From Selenomonadaceae bacterium (GTDB lineage: Bacteria; Bacillota; Negativicutes; Selenomonadales; Selenomonadaceae), in assembly GCA_017477125.1 (NCBI GenBank), contig JAFUXN010000139.1, positions 1 to 32,747 on the forward strand: a stretch of DNA of 32,747 nt. The letters run 5' to 3'. The position numbers and the translations under genes are program-made. Each line of letters begins with the position of its first letter. Position 1 is the stretch's first letter. The notes under the pieces are model-generated. The model made no database searches and was not told where the DNA came from. It saw only the letters and a list, made by a program, of their open reading frames with translations. Positions 15,198 to 24,668 of this stretch are shown in pieces.

Positions 15198-18100
15198 ATG
15201 AACGTTGGAATAGATATCGGCTCGACCACCATCAAACTCGTTGTGCTCGACGAGGCGAACCGACTCGTGTGCAAAAATTATTCCCGACACTTCTCGGAGA
15301 TCGGCAAATCGCTCGCCAAGAACCTCGACACATTGAAGAGCTTCGTCGGCGAAAAGACTTTCAACTTCGCGCTCACTGGATCGGCTGGCATGGGCATCGC
15401 TCAAAAAATTTCTCTGCCCTTCGTCCAAGAGGTGATCGCCTGCTCGACCGCCGTCAAGAAGTTCATTCCGTCGACGGATACGGTTGTTGAGCTCGGCGGC
15501 GAGGACGCCAAGATCACTTACTTCGGCGCGGCTCCCGAACAGCGAATGAACGGAGTGTGCGCGGGCGGCACCGGCTCGTTCATCGATCACATGGCGGCGC
15601 TGTTGTCGACCGACGCGGCGGGGCTCAACTCTCTTGCGGAGAAGGGCAAGCAGATCTATACGATTGCGTCTCGATGCGGCGTGTTCGCCAAGACCGACAT
15701 TCAAGCGTTGATGAATGACGGCGCCAAGAAGGCGGACATTGCGTTGTCGATCTTTCAGGCGGTGGTCAATCAGACGATCGGCAATCTGGCGCAAGGTCGT
15801 CCGATCGACGGGACGGTTGCCTTCCTCGGCGGACCGTTGCATTTTTTGACGGAGCTCAAGAAGCGCTTTGTCGAGACGCTCAAACTCGATGGCGATCACG
15901 TTGTCGAGGTCGAGGACGGGAATTATTTTGTGGCGATGGGTGCGGCGTTGAGCGACGAGGCGAAGGCGATCGACACTCAACAGCTCGAGACGGCGATCAG
16001 CAAAGTGAATGAGGCGGCGGCTCACGACATTCGTCCCGCCGATTTTATTCTGTTCGACGACGCCGACGACTATCAACGTTTCAAGTCTCGTCACGCTCAA
16101 CATAAGGTTCCGCGCGGATCGCTGAAGGATTACGTTGGGAAGATTTTTGTCGGGATCGATGCGGGCTCGACGACGACCAAGCTGGTGGCGATCGGTCGCA
16201 ATCGGGAAATCCTCTTCACGTCGTACGGCAGCAATCAGGGCTCGCCGCTCAAGACGGTGGTCGCGGCTCTTCAAAAGCTCTACGACGCCATGCCTTCGAC
16301 GGCGGAGATCGGCGGCGTGTTCACGACGGGCTACGGCGAATCGATCGTCAAGGCGGCGATCCATGCCGACGGCTCGGAGGTTGAGACGTTTGCTCATCTT
16401 CGCGCGGCGCAAGAGTTTTGTCCCGAGGTGAGTTTCGTGCTCGACATCGGCGGTCAGGATATGAAATGTTTCTTCGTCGACCGCGGTTCGATCGGCAACA
16501 TCACTCTCAACGAAGCGTGTTCGGCGGGCTGCGGCTCGTTCATAGAGAATTTCGCTCAAGGCTTGCACATGACCGCGGCGGAGTTTGCGTCGAAGGCATT
16601 GACGTCGAAGGCGCCCGTCGATCTCGGAACGCGTTGCACCGTCTTCATGAACTCGAAAGTCAAGCAGGCGCAGAAGGACGGCGCGGCGGTCGGCGACATC
16701 TCGGCGGGCATCGCGTTGTCGGTGATCAAAAATGCGCTGTTCAAAGTCATGCAGTTGAAGGACGTCTCGACGTTGGGAGATCACATCGTGGTGCAGGGCG
16801 GGACGTTTTACAATGATGCCGTCCTCCGTTCGATGGAGAAGTTGATCGGTCGTGAAGTGATCCGTCCCGACATCGCGGGGCTGATGGGTGCATACGGCGC
16901 GGCGATCCTTTCGATGGACAATCAACAATCAAACGTGCTCGACGCCGATCGGTTGAGAGATTTTCATGTCGAAACGAAATCCTATCGATGCAAGGGCTGC
17001 GGCAATAAATGTTTGATCACGCGTCAGACGTTCCCCGACGGCGGCAAATACTTCACCGGCAATCGATGCGAACGGGGCATCGGCGGCAAGCCCGTCAGCC
17101 AATCAGACGTGCCCAATGCCTTCGCCTACAAATATCATCGCGTCTTCGATTATGAGCCGTTGGCGCTCGACGCCGCTCCGCGCGGAGTAATCGGGCTGCC
17201 GAGGACGCTCAACATGTACGAGGACTATCCTTTCTGGTTCACCTTATTCACGACGTTGGGCTACCGCGTCGAGCTCAGCGGCAAGTCGTCGGCTCAACTC
17301 TACTACAAAGGCATGTCGACGGTGCCGAGCGATTCACTCTGCTACCCCGCGAAGTTGGCGCACGGTCACGTCATGGATCTGATCGAGCGCGGCGTCCGAA
17401 CGATCTTCTACCCATGCGAGCCGTACAACTTCGACACTCGATCCGATAACCATTACAACTGCCCCGTCGTGGCGTCGTATGCGGAGAACATTCGCGGCAA
17501 CATGGACATTCTTCGCGAGCTCGACGTCAAATTCATTCAGCCGTTCCTCCCCGTCGACGACATGAAAAAGTTATCTAAGCGGCTTTCTGAAGAATTTCCT
17601 TCGATCGATCGATTGGAAATACAAAGGGCAGTCGATGCCGCGCATGCCGAGCTCGAGCATTACCGTCGGGACGTCGAGCAGTACGGCGAACAAATATTGG
17701 AACGTATCAAGCGGACGGGCGAGCACGCCATTCTGTTGATCGGTCGACCGTACCACATCGACCCCGAGATCAATCACGGCATCCCCGAGCTGATTCAATC
17801 GTATCGACTGCCGATCATCACCGAGGACGCCGTCTGTCACCTGCCCGTTCAATCGTCGCGGCTGTCGGTGGTCAATCAATGGAGCTATCATTCGAGGCTC
17901 TACCACGCCGCGCAGGTCGCCGCCGAAAATCCTCAACTGATCTTGATCCAATTGTCGTCGTTCGGTTGCGGGCTCGACGCGTTGACGACCGACCAGGTCA
18001 AAGAAATTCTCGAAAGCCACGAGCGCATTTATACCATGATCAAGCTCGACGAAGTATCGAACTTGGGAGCGGCGCGCATTCGATTGAGATCGTTGTTGGC

Positions 18101-19400
18101 GGCGCTCAATCATCGGGAGGAGATCGTTTATCACGAGGTCAAACCGATCGAGCGTCCGCGCTTCACCGCCGACTGCCAAGCGACGCACACGATCCTTGCT
18201 CCGCAGATGGCGCCGATCCATTTCGAGCTCATGCAGACGGTTCTCAACAAGTACAATTACAAAGTCGTTATCCCGTCGATGCCCGACAAGGCGGCGATCG
18301 ATCTCGGGCTCCGTTATGTCAACAACGACATGTGCTATCCCGCCATCGTCGTGATCGGACAGTTGATCGCGGAGCTGATGAGCGGGCGTTGCGATCCCGA
18401 GCACACGTCGATCATCTTGTTTCAAACGTGCGGGGCGTGTCGAGCGACGAATTATATCAGCGTCCTACGTCGGGCGTTGAGGCATGCGGGCTTCGACAAG
18501 GTGCCGGTGTTTGCATGTTGGGGTTTGCCCGACGAGACCGATTCGTTCAACCTCAGCCGCGATTGTCTGATCGACGCGATCAAGTCGGCGGTGCTCGGCG
18601 ACGTGTTGATGAACGTGCGCAATCGCATGGAGCCGTATGAAATTCATCGCGGGCAATCGGCTCGACTGTATGACGAGTTCATGTTGCGAGCCAAGGCTGA
18701 GCTGCTCGACGGCAATTATCTGACGTATCGACGGCTGATCAATGAGATCGTCAAGCAGTTCGACGCGATCCCGATCGACGAGACGATGCTTAAACCGAAG
18801 GTTGGGATCGTCGGCGAGATTTTGGTCAAGTACCACCCGATCGCCAACAATCAACTGGAAAAGATTTTGATGTCGGAAGGCGCGGAGGTGGTGATGCCGG
18901 ACCTCGTTGACTTCTTCCTTTACATTACCTATGACGCGATTGCCAAACGTCAATTGCTCGAGGGAAGTCGGCGCGATTGGTTTTGGGCGGAGGTCTTCAT
19001 TCAGTTGATAGAGTTCTTCCGTCGACCGATGCGCAAGGCGCTCGAGAAGAGCAAACACTTCCGCGCGCCGCACTCGATCAAGGAGACGGCGCGGCTGGCG
19101 TCGAGGCATGTCAGCGTCGGGAACATGGCGGGCGAAGGCTGGTTCTTGACGGGCGAGATGGTCAAGCTGATCGAGCAGGGCGTGAACAATGTGGTGTGTC
19201 TTCAACCGTTCGGGTGCCTGCCCAATCATATAACGGGCAAGGGCGTGATGCATGAGCTCCGCGCGGCGTATGAGGAGGCAAACATCGTGGCGATCGATTG
19301 CGATGCGGGCTCGAGCGAAGTCAATCAGCTCAATCGGATCAAGTTGATGCTGGCGGTGGCGAAAGAATTGATCGCCCGCCGAAGACAGGCAAAGTTATAA
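15198..19400 (+). CDS. Giant 2-hydroxyacyl-CoA dehydratase activase-like protein (double BadF ATPase)
   Basis: A 1400-residue cytoplasmic protein of the acyl-CoA dehydratase activase-related family. Known single-domain relatives (HgdC-type archerases) hydrolyse ATP to inject an electron into 2-hydroxyacyl-CoA dehydratases. It has two ASKHA ATPase domains: about 1-270 (MNVGIDIGSTTIKLVVLD, VCAGGTGSF, ASRCGVFAK) and about 314-590 (VGIDAGSTTTKLVAIG, LDIGGQDMKC, ACSAGCGSFIE, GTRCTVF). Each carries the cysteines expected for a bridging Fe-S cluster. A Cys-rich YRCKGCGNKC segment follows near 595-630. Then come a DUF2229-like region (about 660-880) and a dehydratase-subunit-like C-terminus (about 995-1395; PSMPDKAAIDLGLRYVNNDM, QTCGACRATNY). 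The frame is open back to 14895, but that stretch is the structured RNA, so the ATG at 15198 is chosen. The substrate is unknown. Confidence 0.9.
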   Translation: MNVGIDIGSTTIKLVVLDEANRLVCKNYSRHFSEIGKSLAKNLDTLKSFVGEKTFNFALTGSAGMGIAQKISLPFVQEVIACSTAVKKFIPSTDTVVELGGEDAKITYFGAAPEQRMNGVCAGGTGSFIDHMAALLSTDAAGLNSLAEKGKQIYTIASRCGVFAKTDIQALMNDGAKKADIALSIFQAVVNQTIGNLAQGRPIDGTVAFLGGPLHFLTELKKRFVETLKLDGDHVVEVEDGNYFVAMGAALSDEAKAIDTQQLETAISKVNEAAAHDIRPADFILFDDADDYQRFKSRHAQHKVPRGSLKDYVGKIFVGIDAGSTTTKLVAIGRNREILFTSYGSNQGSPLKTVVAALQKLYDAMPSTAEIGGVFTTGYGESIVKAAIHADGSEVETFAHLRAAQEFCPEVSFVLDIGGQDMKCFFVDRGSIGNITLNEACSAGCGSFIENFAQGLHMTAAEFASKALTSKAPVDLGTRCTVFMNSKVKQAQKDGAAVGDISAGIALSVIKNALFKVMQLKDVSTLGDHIVVQGGTFYNDAVLRSMEKLIGREVIRPDIAGLMGAYGAAILSMDNQQSNVLDADRLRDFHVETKSYRCKGCGNKCLITRQTFPDGGKYFTGNRCERGIGGKPVSQSDVPNAFAYKYHRVFDYEPLALDAAPRGVIGLPRTLNMYEDYPFWFTLFTTLGYRVELSGKSSAQLYYKGMSTVPSDSLCYPAKLAHGHVMDLIERGVRTIFYPCEPYNFDTRSDNHYNCPVVASYAENIRGNMDILRELDVKFIQPFLPVDDMKKLSKRLSEEFPSIDRLEIQRAVDAAHAELEHYRRDVEQYGEQILERIKRTGEHAILLIGRPYHIDPEINHGIPELIQSYRLPIITEDAVCHLPVQSSRLSVVNQWSYHSRLYHAAQVAAENPQLILIQLSSFGCGLDALTTDQVKEILESHERIYTMIKLDEVSNLGAARIRLRSLLAALNHREEIVYHEVKPIERPRFTADCQATHTILAPQMAPIHFELMQTVLNKYNYKVVIPSMPDKAAIDLGLRYVNNDMCYPAIVVIGQLIAELMSGRCDPEHTSIILFQTCGACRATNYISVLRRALRHAGFDKVPVFACWGLPDETDSFNLSRDCLIDAIKSAVLGDVLMNVRNRMEPYEIHRGQSARLYDEFMLRAKAELLDGNYLTYRRLINEIVKQFDAIPIDETMLKPKVGIVGEILVKYHPIANNQLEKILMSEGAEVVMPDLVDFFLYITYDAIAKRQLLEGSRRDWFWAEVFIQLIEFFRRPMRKALEKSKHFRAPHSIKETARLASRHVSVGNMAGEGWFLTGEMVKLIEQGVNNVVCLQPFGCLPNHITGKGVMHELRAAYEEANIVAIDCDAGSSEVNQLNRIKLMLAVAKELIARRRQAKL

Positions 19401-19405
19401 ACGTC

Positions 19406-19434
19406 TTGACTTTGTGCGATTTCAACGTTATTAT
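19406..19434 (+). promoter_or_regulatory. Promoter of the two-gene ATPase island
   Basis: TTGACT (19406-19411), 17 bases, TATTAT (19429-19434). It lies immediately after the activase stop and 33 bases before the next start codon. This is a near-consensus housekeeping promoter, so the island has its own transcription start. Confidence 0.75.
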
Positions 19435-19445
19435 TCAATTGAATA
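19432..19445. promoter_or_regulatory. Perfect 14-bp palindrome at the island's start site
   Basis: TATTCAATTGAATA is self-complementary over 14 bases. It overlaps the end of the -10 box and the expected transcription start. Its position is what a repressor operator would need. No regulator gene is visible in the island. Confidence 0.45.
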
Positions 19446-19467
19446 TAGCGCTGGAGGTGATCTTCTT

Positions 19468-22400
19468 ATGGATAAGAGTGTGTTGACAGCATTCAACATT
19501 ACAGTCGGTTGCAAAGTGAAGGTGAGATACGGCACTGTCGACAGTCCTGATCTCTATGAAGGCACGGTCACTTCTATGGGCGATGATTTTTTGATCCTGG
19601 ACGACAAAATTATGATTATGCTCAATGTTCTTCGCAGCATCGAAAAAATAATTACGCCTTCTCTTAAGCAAACACAAATTCATCAGGAATCCGACGCCGT
19701 CAACAATGAAAGTTCTCGGGGTTTTCGCATTGAGAGGCAGATACCCGGTTTGCCTCTCGCCCGAGCATATAATTTTGTACCTCAAGAATGGAACGATCAA
19801 TTGATCGATCGCATAAAAAAATGTCGCAACCAAAATCTCAAAAGTGCACTGACCGCCGTGAATGGATCTTTTAAAGCGGCGCTCAAGAACAACGAAGTGA
19901 TTTACAGATATCACGACCTGCGCGCTAAGGTTTTGTTGCAATGGAACGAATGTCGAGACGAAGCGGATCATGAAATTTTTTACGCTTTTGTCGGAGTGCT
20001 GGCGATGGCGGCAAAAGAATTTGATTATGCTCTGGAGCCGTTGGTTCGTGCAAAAAAATTTGACCTTGCCGCCTGCGCCGCGTCGCTCGGTCGTAAAGTC
20101 AATGAGGCGGAAATTTTTAATGTCTGTTCACTGTTGAGCGGCGAAAGCAAAGAAATTACTCAGCACGTGGCGGATATTTTAAAAAATCGCAGAGATTTTG
20201 ATGCGTTGAACGAGCTGCTCAATCTCAATAAAGACGATGCGGATATGTGCGAACGAATTGTTTCGTGCGCTTATGCCATGTTCCTTGAAAGCAAGGGAAC
20301 TTTACAATCCGATATCGATCAACATTTGAGCGCTTACGAGTCGGCAAAACGATTGTTGGATGCCGTTCCCGACGGTTGGAAAAAAGCAAGCGAGATTTTA
20401 CCTCATTGGAACGAGTATAAGCAATACAGTTATCCGAAATCGGAAGCTGCGCCGGTGAAGAATACGCCCGATCGATTAACAGGAAAAATTTACAGGTATG
20501 AACGCGCTGCCAACAAGAATTGGGGATTTATTTCGCCCGATCATTTTTTCTACATCAAACAAGTCGATGACAGTTCCGAGAATGGTCTTCTCCTCCGAAA
20601 AATGCTTTACGCCGGATTGTGGAGTCAATTGGAAGTGTCCTTTCGATTGGGTGAGAGTCAAAATAAGCCGGGGCAATCCGCCGCAAATCACATTGAATTA
20701 ACCGATGCCGGATATGAGGAAGCTCAACGTCGATTGTCCGAAGGCGAGTGCTCGATAAAAATCTGTGAGGGTTACATCAGCGCTTTCTATGTCGATTACT
20801 CAAACGGTAAAATTCAATCGAAGGAAGAAGATCAAACCTACGGTTTCAACCTGGACTCGATTGCTGATCCTTGGCTCAGAGCATGCCTTATAAAGAATAA
20901 CGTATTGCGCCATCAGGACGTTACGTTTGAAGTGTACGGTAAAAGCAAAGCCGTCAACATCTGTTGGCAGGATTATCAACAGGAAGATCGCGATGCATAT
21001 GACGAGTACGTAACCAACGAGGAGCGCAAGGAATGGGACGCTTTTTTGGAGAAGCGAGCCGCCGACAATAAAAAAATCGTTTTGCCCGACAAGGATCCGT
21101 ATCGAAATTATTATTACGTCGCGTTGCCAGATTGGAAAGAACAACAACGGCAGACCAAGCCTAAACCCTTTAGTTGGCAAACCGGTACGATCTCCGTCAC
21201 TCCGATGTCTGATACAACGCCCATCAATCAACTCGCGCCTCTGATTGATAATAAGCCCGTCAGTGCAGTACCGGAATCAAAGAATTTTCGTCAAGCGGCG
21301 ATGCTTGCCGAACGCGCTCGTCGAGCCGCGTTGGATAAAAAATTGGAAGAAGCGGAGCGAGACTTTACACGAGCGTTGGAGTTGGCGGGTTTTGATGAAT
21401 CACTCGTTGCCGATTTAATATTTTTGTACCTTCGGATGGACGGAAAAATTGATAATGCCGAGCAACTGTTGAACAAGTACAAAGATGCGTTCTCCAAAGA
21501 AAAGCTACTTAACTTGAAAATTTCGTTCTGTGAGAAGAAGAAGGATTACGCGACGCTCTGTAATCTCTACGAAGAGGCATTTCAGCGCGGCAATTCGATA
21601 TCGATCAAAGCTCATAATTTGTTCCGCATGATCGGTAATTACATCAACCTATCAAGATATGAGGATGCGTTGAAGGCGTGTCGGCGTTGGGAGATGTTTT
21701 ATGATCAAAATAAATATACTCTGGACGCCGGCAAATTGCAAAAGGCGCTACCGAATATAAAGCGCCGTAAGGCGATGTGCTATTACTATCTGGGAAATGT
21801 CGAAGAAGCGCGAAGTCTGGCGACTGATCTGATAAGGTTGAATCCTGCCGACGAAGTAGCCGTAAAAATTTTGGACGGCACCCTCACGGCAATCGGAGGC
21901 GTTTTGGAGGATTCAACCAAGGTCGACGGTGACGACGATGATAATTCGCTCAAGGCTTTTATTCGCTACATGATCGTTCAGAGTAAAATTTCCGAGCGAC
22001 TGATCACAGAAAACGTGCGAGATGAAAAATATATCGGCAGTTCGGCGGATGCCTTGCGCGATGTTGAATTGCTCGCCTCGGGGCGTTCAAGAAATCGGCG
22101 CTCCGACGCCATAAAGCGAACCGTGAGCATTCGGAGCGATGATTTGTTTGCTGCCTGCAAAATTGTTGAGCAGATAGAGCAACGAGATGATAATCCTTTC
22201 AGACCAAACTATAAATACGTGTTGGCGGGACGGGCAATCGCCTCGTGGGGAGATTCCATGATAGTCTCGGGATGTAATCAAATCGACGTGCCGCGCATGG
22301 CGTATTTGTATGCGCTCGAAATGCTTCACACGACCGAGGAACAAGACTGGTGCAATTCGTTCAACAGATATTTGCGTTCGTTCTCTCTGACTTCAAACGA

Positions 22401-24666
22401 AACCGATTCATTAGAGAGTTATATCAACAAACAATCCGGCAGTCAAAGAACGGAAGGTATCGATATTCAGTTCATAAGATCGTTGGATTTCCCGTCAGTA
22501 TTTATGCATGAGTTTTTGATCGGAATGATTCAGCTGATTGCCGCCATTGAGAGATTTCCAAGAACAAAAGGCGCTGTGATCGAGGCGCTGTACAAAAAAG
22601 ATGATGATTGGGACGGGAAGTTGACTGCCGAGTTGGCATCGGTCTTGAAAAAAAATAAAGCAGGCTCTTTAGCCGAGTTTAGATCGCAACTCGGCGCGGC
22701 AGTCAATTTGATGTCCGATCAGAGTGAAAAATTATATGCGGCGCTTTTCGATGTGAGCAGAACTTTGGCGGTATCCGCACTCGATAAAAATGCACTGCAA
22801 ATTTTGGGATCGACTGATTGGAATTGTTGTCTCAACTCGATCGATGTCAAGCGCTTACAAGGCATAATTGCTGCGTTTCAATGCATGCAGGATTATTACA
22901 ACAGCGCGGATTTTGACAATCGCGAAAGCTGTTTGGATAGGGCGATAAACCGAGCGGATGAATTACTCAAGTCATTTCAGCGAGAGCCGACGGACATGTC
23001 GTATGAACGGTTTCGTCCTGTCATCGAACATTTCAACATGATCTTGTCGGATAAGCGGGCGAGTCTGTATCAAAATTTCCAGCCTCAATTGACCTGGAAT
23101 GAAACGTTGCAACCTTTTCGTACGCCGGACGGACAGATACAAATTCAATTGGCGGTCGAAAACAAATCGAATTGCCAATCCGCCGATCAAATTCAAATCG
23201 TTAATGTGCACGGTGACGAGATTCGTCATTGGAGCCGAAATAATTTTGTTTTCAATCTGCGCGGCGGAGAAAAAACTGATGTCAGTCTCACCGTCACTAT
23301 AGATGATGCAGCCGACAAGACCGGCAGTTTTTCAATGTCGATAGAATACTCTTACAGGTGCAGTGACTCTCCTCAGAACATCATAACGAGAAATAAGATC
23401 GACCCGTTTACGTTCGTCATACGTGACGAAAACCCGCGATATTTGGAGGATCCTTTTGAAGAGTATATCGGGCAAGTGATACGTGATGAGTCGATGTTCA
23501 TGGGGCGAACGGATGAGATCAATCGGATCATAAGAATTATCAAGTCTAACGATAGCGGCAAAATGAATTACGGCAGAGCCCTCGCCATCTATGGACAGAC
23601 CAGGACGGGCAAGAGCAGTTTACTGTTTCATGTAAAAGAAAAGTTGAAGCGGGAATACAGCAAAGACGTGCTGGTTTGGGACATGGGCAATATCGCCGAG
23701 ACGGCGATCAACATCGGAGATGAGCCCGACGAATATCTCTCCACATTTCTCCATGACTTGTTGATGGTCGGGCAATTTGCGTTGAAAAGAGATGAATCCG
23801 GTGTGGCGCAATCGGTGGCGGACGCAAATTTACATCCTCCGCTTAACGAAATTCTTGATCAACCGGGGCAAGCGGCTCTTTTGTTCACCATTTACATGAG
23901 GCAGCTCAATCAAATACTCGAGCAAAAAAATAAAATAATCGTGTTGCTCATTGATGAGTTTACGTATTTGCATGGGGAAATAAAAAGGGGCGCCGTCTCG
24001 CCAGGCTTCATGCGATTTTGGAAGGCGCTCTTGCAGAATTACTGCATATTCGCGATAATCGTCGGGCAAGATGATATGCCGGAGTTCATGAGAGAATATC
24101 AAAATGAGTTTGCCTGCATGGAACCGCTGAAACTTACATATCTCAGAGAGGCGGACGCCAAAAGACTTATGAGGGAGCCGTTGGAACGAGCGAATGATAT
24201 GACGGATCTCTTCAACAGAGACGGGTCGCTCGATATGCTCTACGAGCTTACTGCCGGCAGCGCATACTTGACGATGGTGCTTTGCTCGAATCTCGTAAGA
24301 TATTTGAATGACAAAGGCGCGTATAAAATTACGCGAGGGATCATCAGTGATTTTTTGAGAACGAGAGCTTTCGGAGCCAACAGCTTTTTGACGGAGTATT
24401 ATTTTGAATCTCAATTGCAGGAGCGCGGACACAGAGAATTTGACGACGCCAACAAGGAAATTTTGCTTTCAATAGCCCGACTGTCGCAGAATAAAGGCGA
24501 TGCTCCCATCGACGAGATAACTTGCTCCGGCAAAACTGCCGACGAAATTCAGATGCTCGTCGAACGGTTGCATGATCGCAATGTCCTGTTACGCAAGGGC
24601 AGAGATCGATACAGCATTCAAGTCAAATTGCTCGAGCGTTGGCTGATAAGCACGATGGGGGTGTGA
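19468..24666 (+). CDS. Large multidomain P-loop ATPase with Sm/KOW-like, cold-shock-like, TPR-like and beta-sandwich domains
   Basis: A 1732-residue protein I cannot match to a named family. Domains seen in order: a small beta-barrel-like segment (about 10-60, CKVKVRYGTVDSPDLYEGTV), and helical repeats (about 80-320). Two cold-shock-like OB modules follow (about 336-412 with TGKIYRYE..., NWGFISPDHFFYIKQV; and about 432-497). Then TPR-like helices (about 605-800), more helices, and a beta-sandwich (about 1207-1315). The C-terminal ATPase has FMGRTDEI (1344-1351), Walker A GQTRTGKSS (1376-1384), Walker B VLLIDE (1492-1497), a VGQDD sensor strand and a winged helix. The start has GGAGGTGATC upstream. 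Codons are AT-richer than neighbours, which suggests transfer. The next gene starts two bases after its stop. An RNA-sensing ATPase of a conflict system is my inference. Confidence 0.85.
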   Translation: MDKSVLTAFNITVGCKVKVRYGTVDSPDLYEGTVTSMGDDFLILDDKIMIMLNVLRSIEKIITPSLKQTQIHQESDAVNNESSRGFRIERQIPGLPLARAYNFVPQEWNDQLIDRIKKCRNQNLKSALTAVNGSFKAALKNNEVIYRYHDLRAKVLLQWNECRDEADHEIFYAFVGVLAMAAKEFDYALEPLVRAKKFDLAACAASLGRKVNEAEIFNVCSLLSGESKEITQHVADILKNRRDFDALNELLNLNKDDADMCERIVSCAYAMFLESKGTLQSDIDQHLSAYESAKRLLDAVPDGWKKASEILPHWNEYKQYSYPKSEAAPVKNTPDRLTGKIYRYERAANKNWGFISPDHFFYIKQVDDSSENGLLLRKMLYAGLWSQLEVSFRLGESQNKPGQSAANHIELTDAGYEEAQRRLSEGECSIKICEGYISAFYVDYSNGKIQSKEEDQTYGFNLDSIADPWLRACLIKNNVLRHQDVTFEVYGKSKAVNICWQDYQQEDRDAYDEYVTNEERKEWDAFLEKRAADNKKIVLPDKDPYRNYYYVALPDWKEQQRQTKPKPFSWQTGTISVTPMSDTTPINQLAPLIDNKPVSAVPESKNFRQAAMLAERARRAALDKKLEEAERDFTRALELAGFDESLVADLIFLYLRMDGKIDNAEQLLNKYKDAFSKEKLLNLKISFCEKKKDYATLCNLYEEAFQRGNSISIKAHNLFRMIGNYINLSRYEDALKACRRWEMFYDQNKYTLDAGKLQKALPNIKRRKAMCYYYLGNVEEARSLATDLIRLNPADEVAVKILDGTLTAIGGVLEDSTKVDGDDDDNSLKAFIRYMIVQSKISERLITENVRDEKYIGSSADALRDVELLASGRSRNRRSDAIKRTVSIRSDDLFAACKIVEQIEQRDDNPFRPNYKYVLAGRAIASWGDSMIVSGCNQIDVPRMAYLYALEMLHTTEEQDWCNSFNRYLRSFSLTSNETDSLESYINKQSGSQRTEGIDIQFIRSLDFPSVFMHEFLIGMIQLIAAIERFPRTKGAVIEALYKKDDDWDGKLTAELASVLKKNKAGSLAEFRSQLGAAVNLMSDQSEKLYAALFDVSRTLAVSALDKNALQILGSTDWNCCLNSIDVKRLQGIIAAFQCMQDYYNSADFDNRESCLDRAINRADELLKSFQREPTDMSYERFRPVIEHFNMILSDKRASLYQNFQPQLTWNETLQPFRTPDGQIQIQLAVENKSNCQSADQIQIVNVHGDEIRHWSRNNFVFNLRGGEKTDVSLTVTIDDAADKTGSFSMSIEYSYRCSDSPQNIITRNKIDPFTFVIRDENPRYLEDPFEEYIGQVIRDESMFMGRTDEINRIIRIIKSNDSGKMNYGRALAIYGQTRTGKSSLLFHVKEKLKREYSKDVLVWDMGNIAETAINIGDEPDEYLSTFLHDLLMVGQFALKRDESGVAQSVADANLHPPLNEILDQPGQAALLFTIYMRQLNQILEQKNKIIVLLIDEFTYLHGEIKRGAVSPGFMRFWKALLQNYCIFAIIVGQDDMPEFMREYQNEFACMEPLKLTYLREADAKRLMREPLERANDMTDLFNRDGSLDMLYELTAGSAYLTMVLCSNLVRYLNDKGAYKITRGIISDFLRTRAFGANSFLTEYYFESQLQERGHREFDDANKEILLSIARLSQNKGDAPIDEITCSGKTADEIQMLVERLHDRNVLLRKGRDRYSIQVKLLERWLISTMGV

Positions 24667-24668
24667 AC

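Noticed and set aside
15108-16928. A 606-codon minus-strand open frame opposite the activase gene
   Set aside because: It is antisense to a clear ASKHA ATPase coding frame, is Arg/Leu/Asp-rich as expected for a shadow of GC-rich codons, and shows no recognisable motif.
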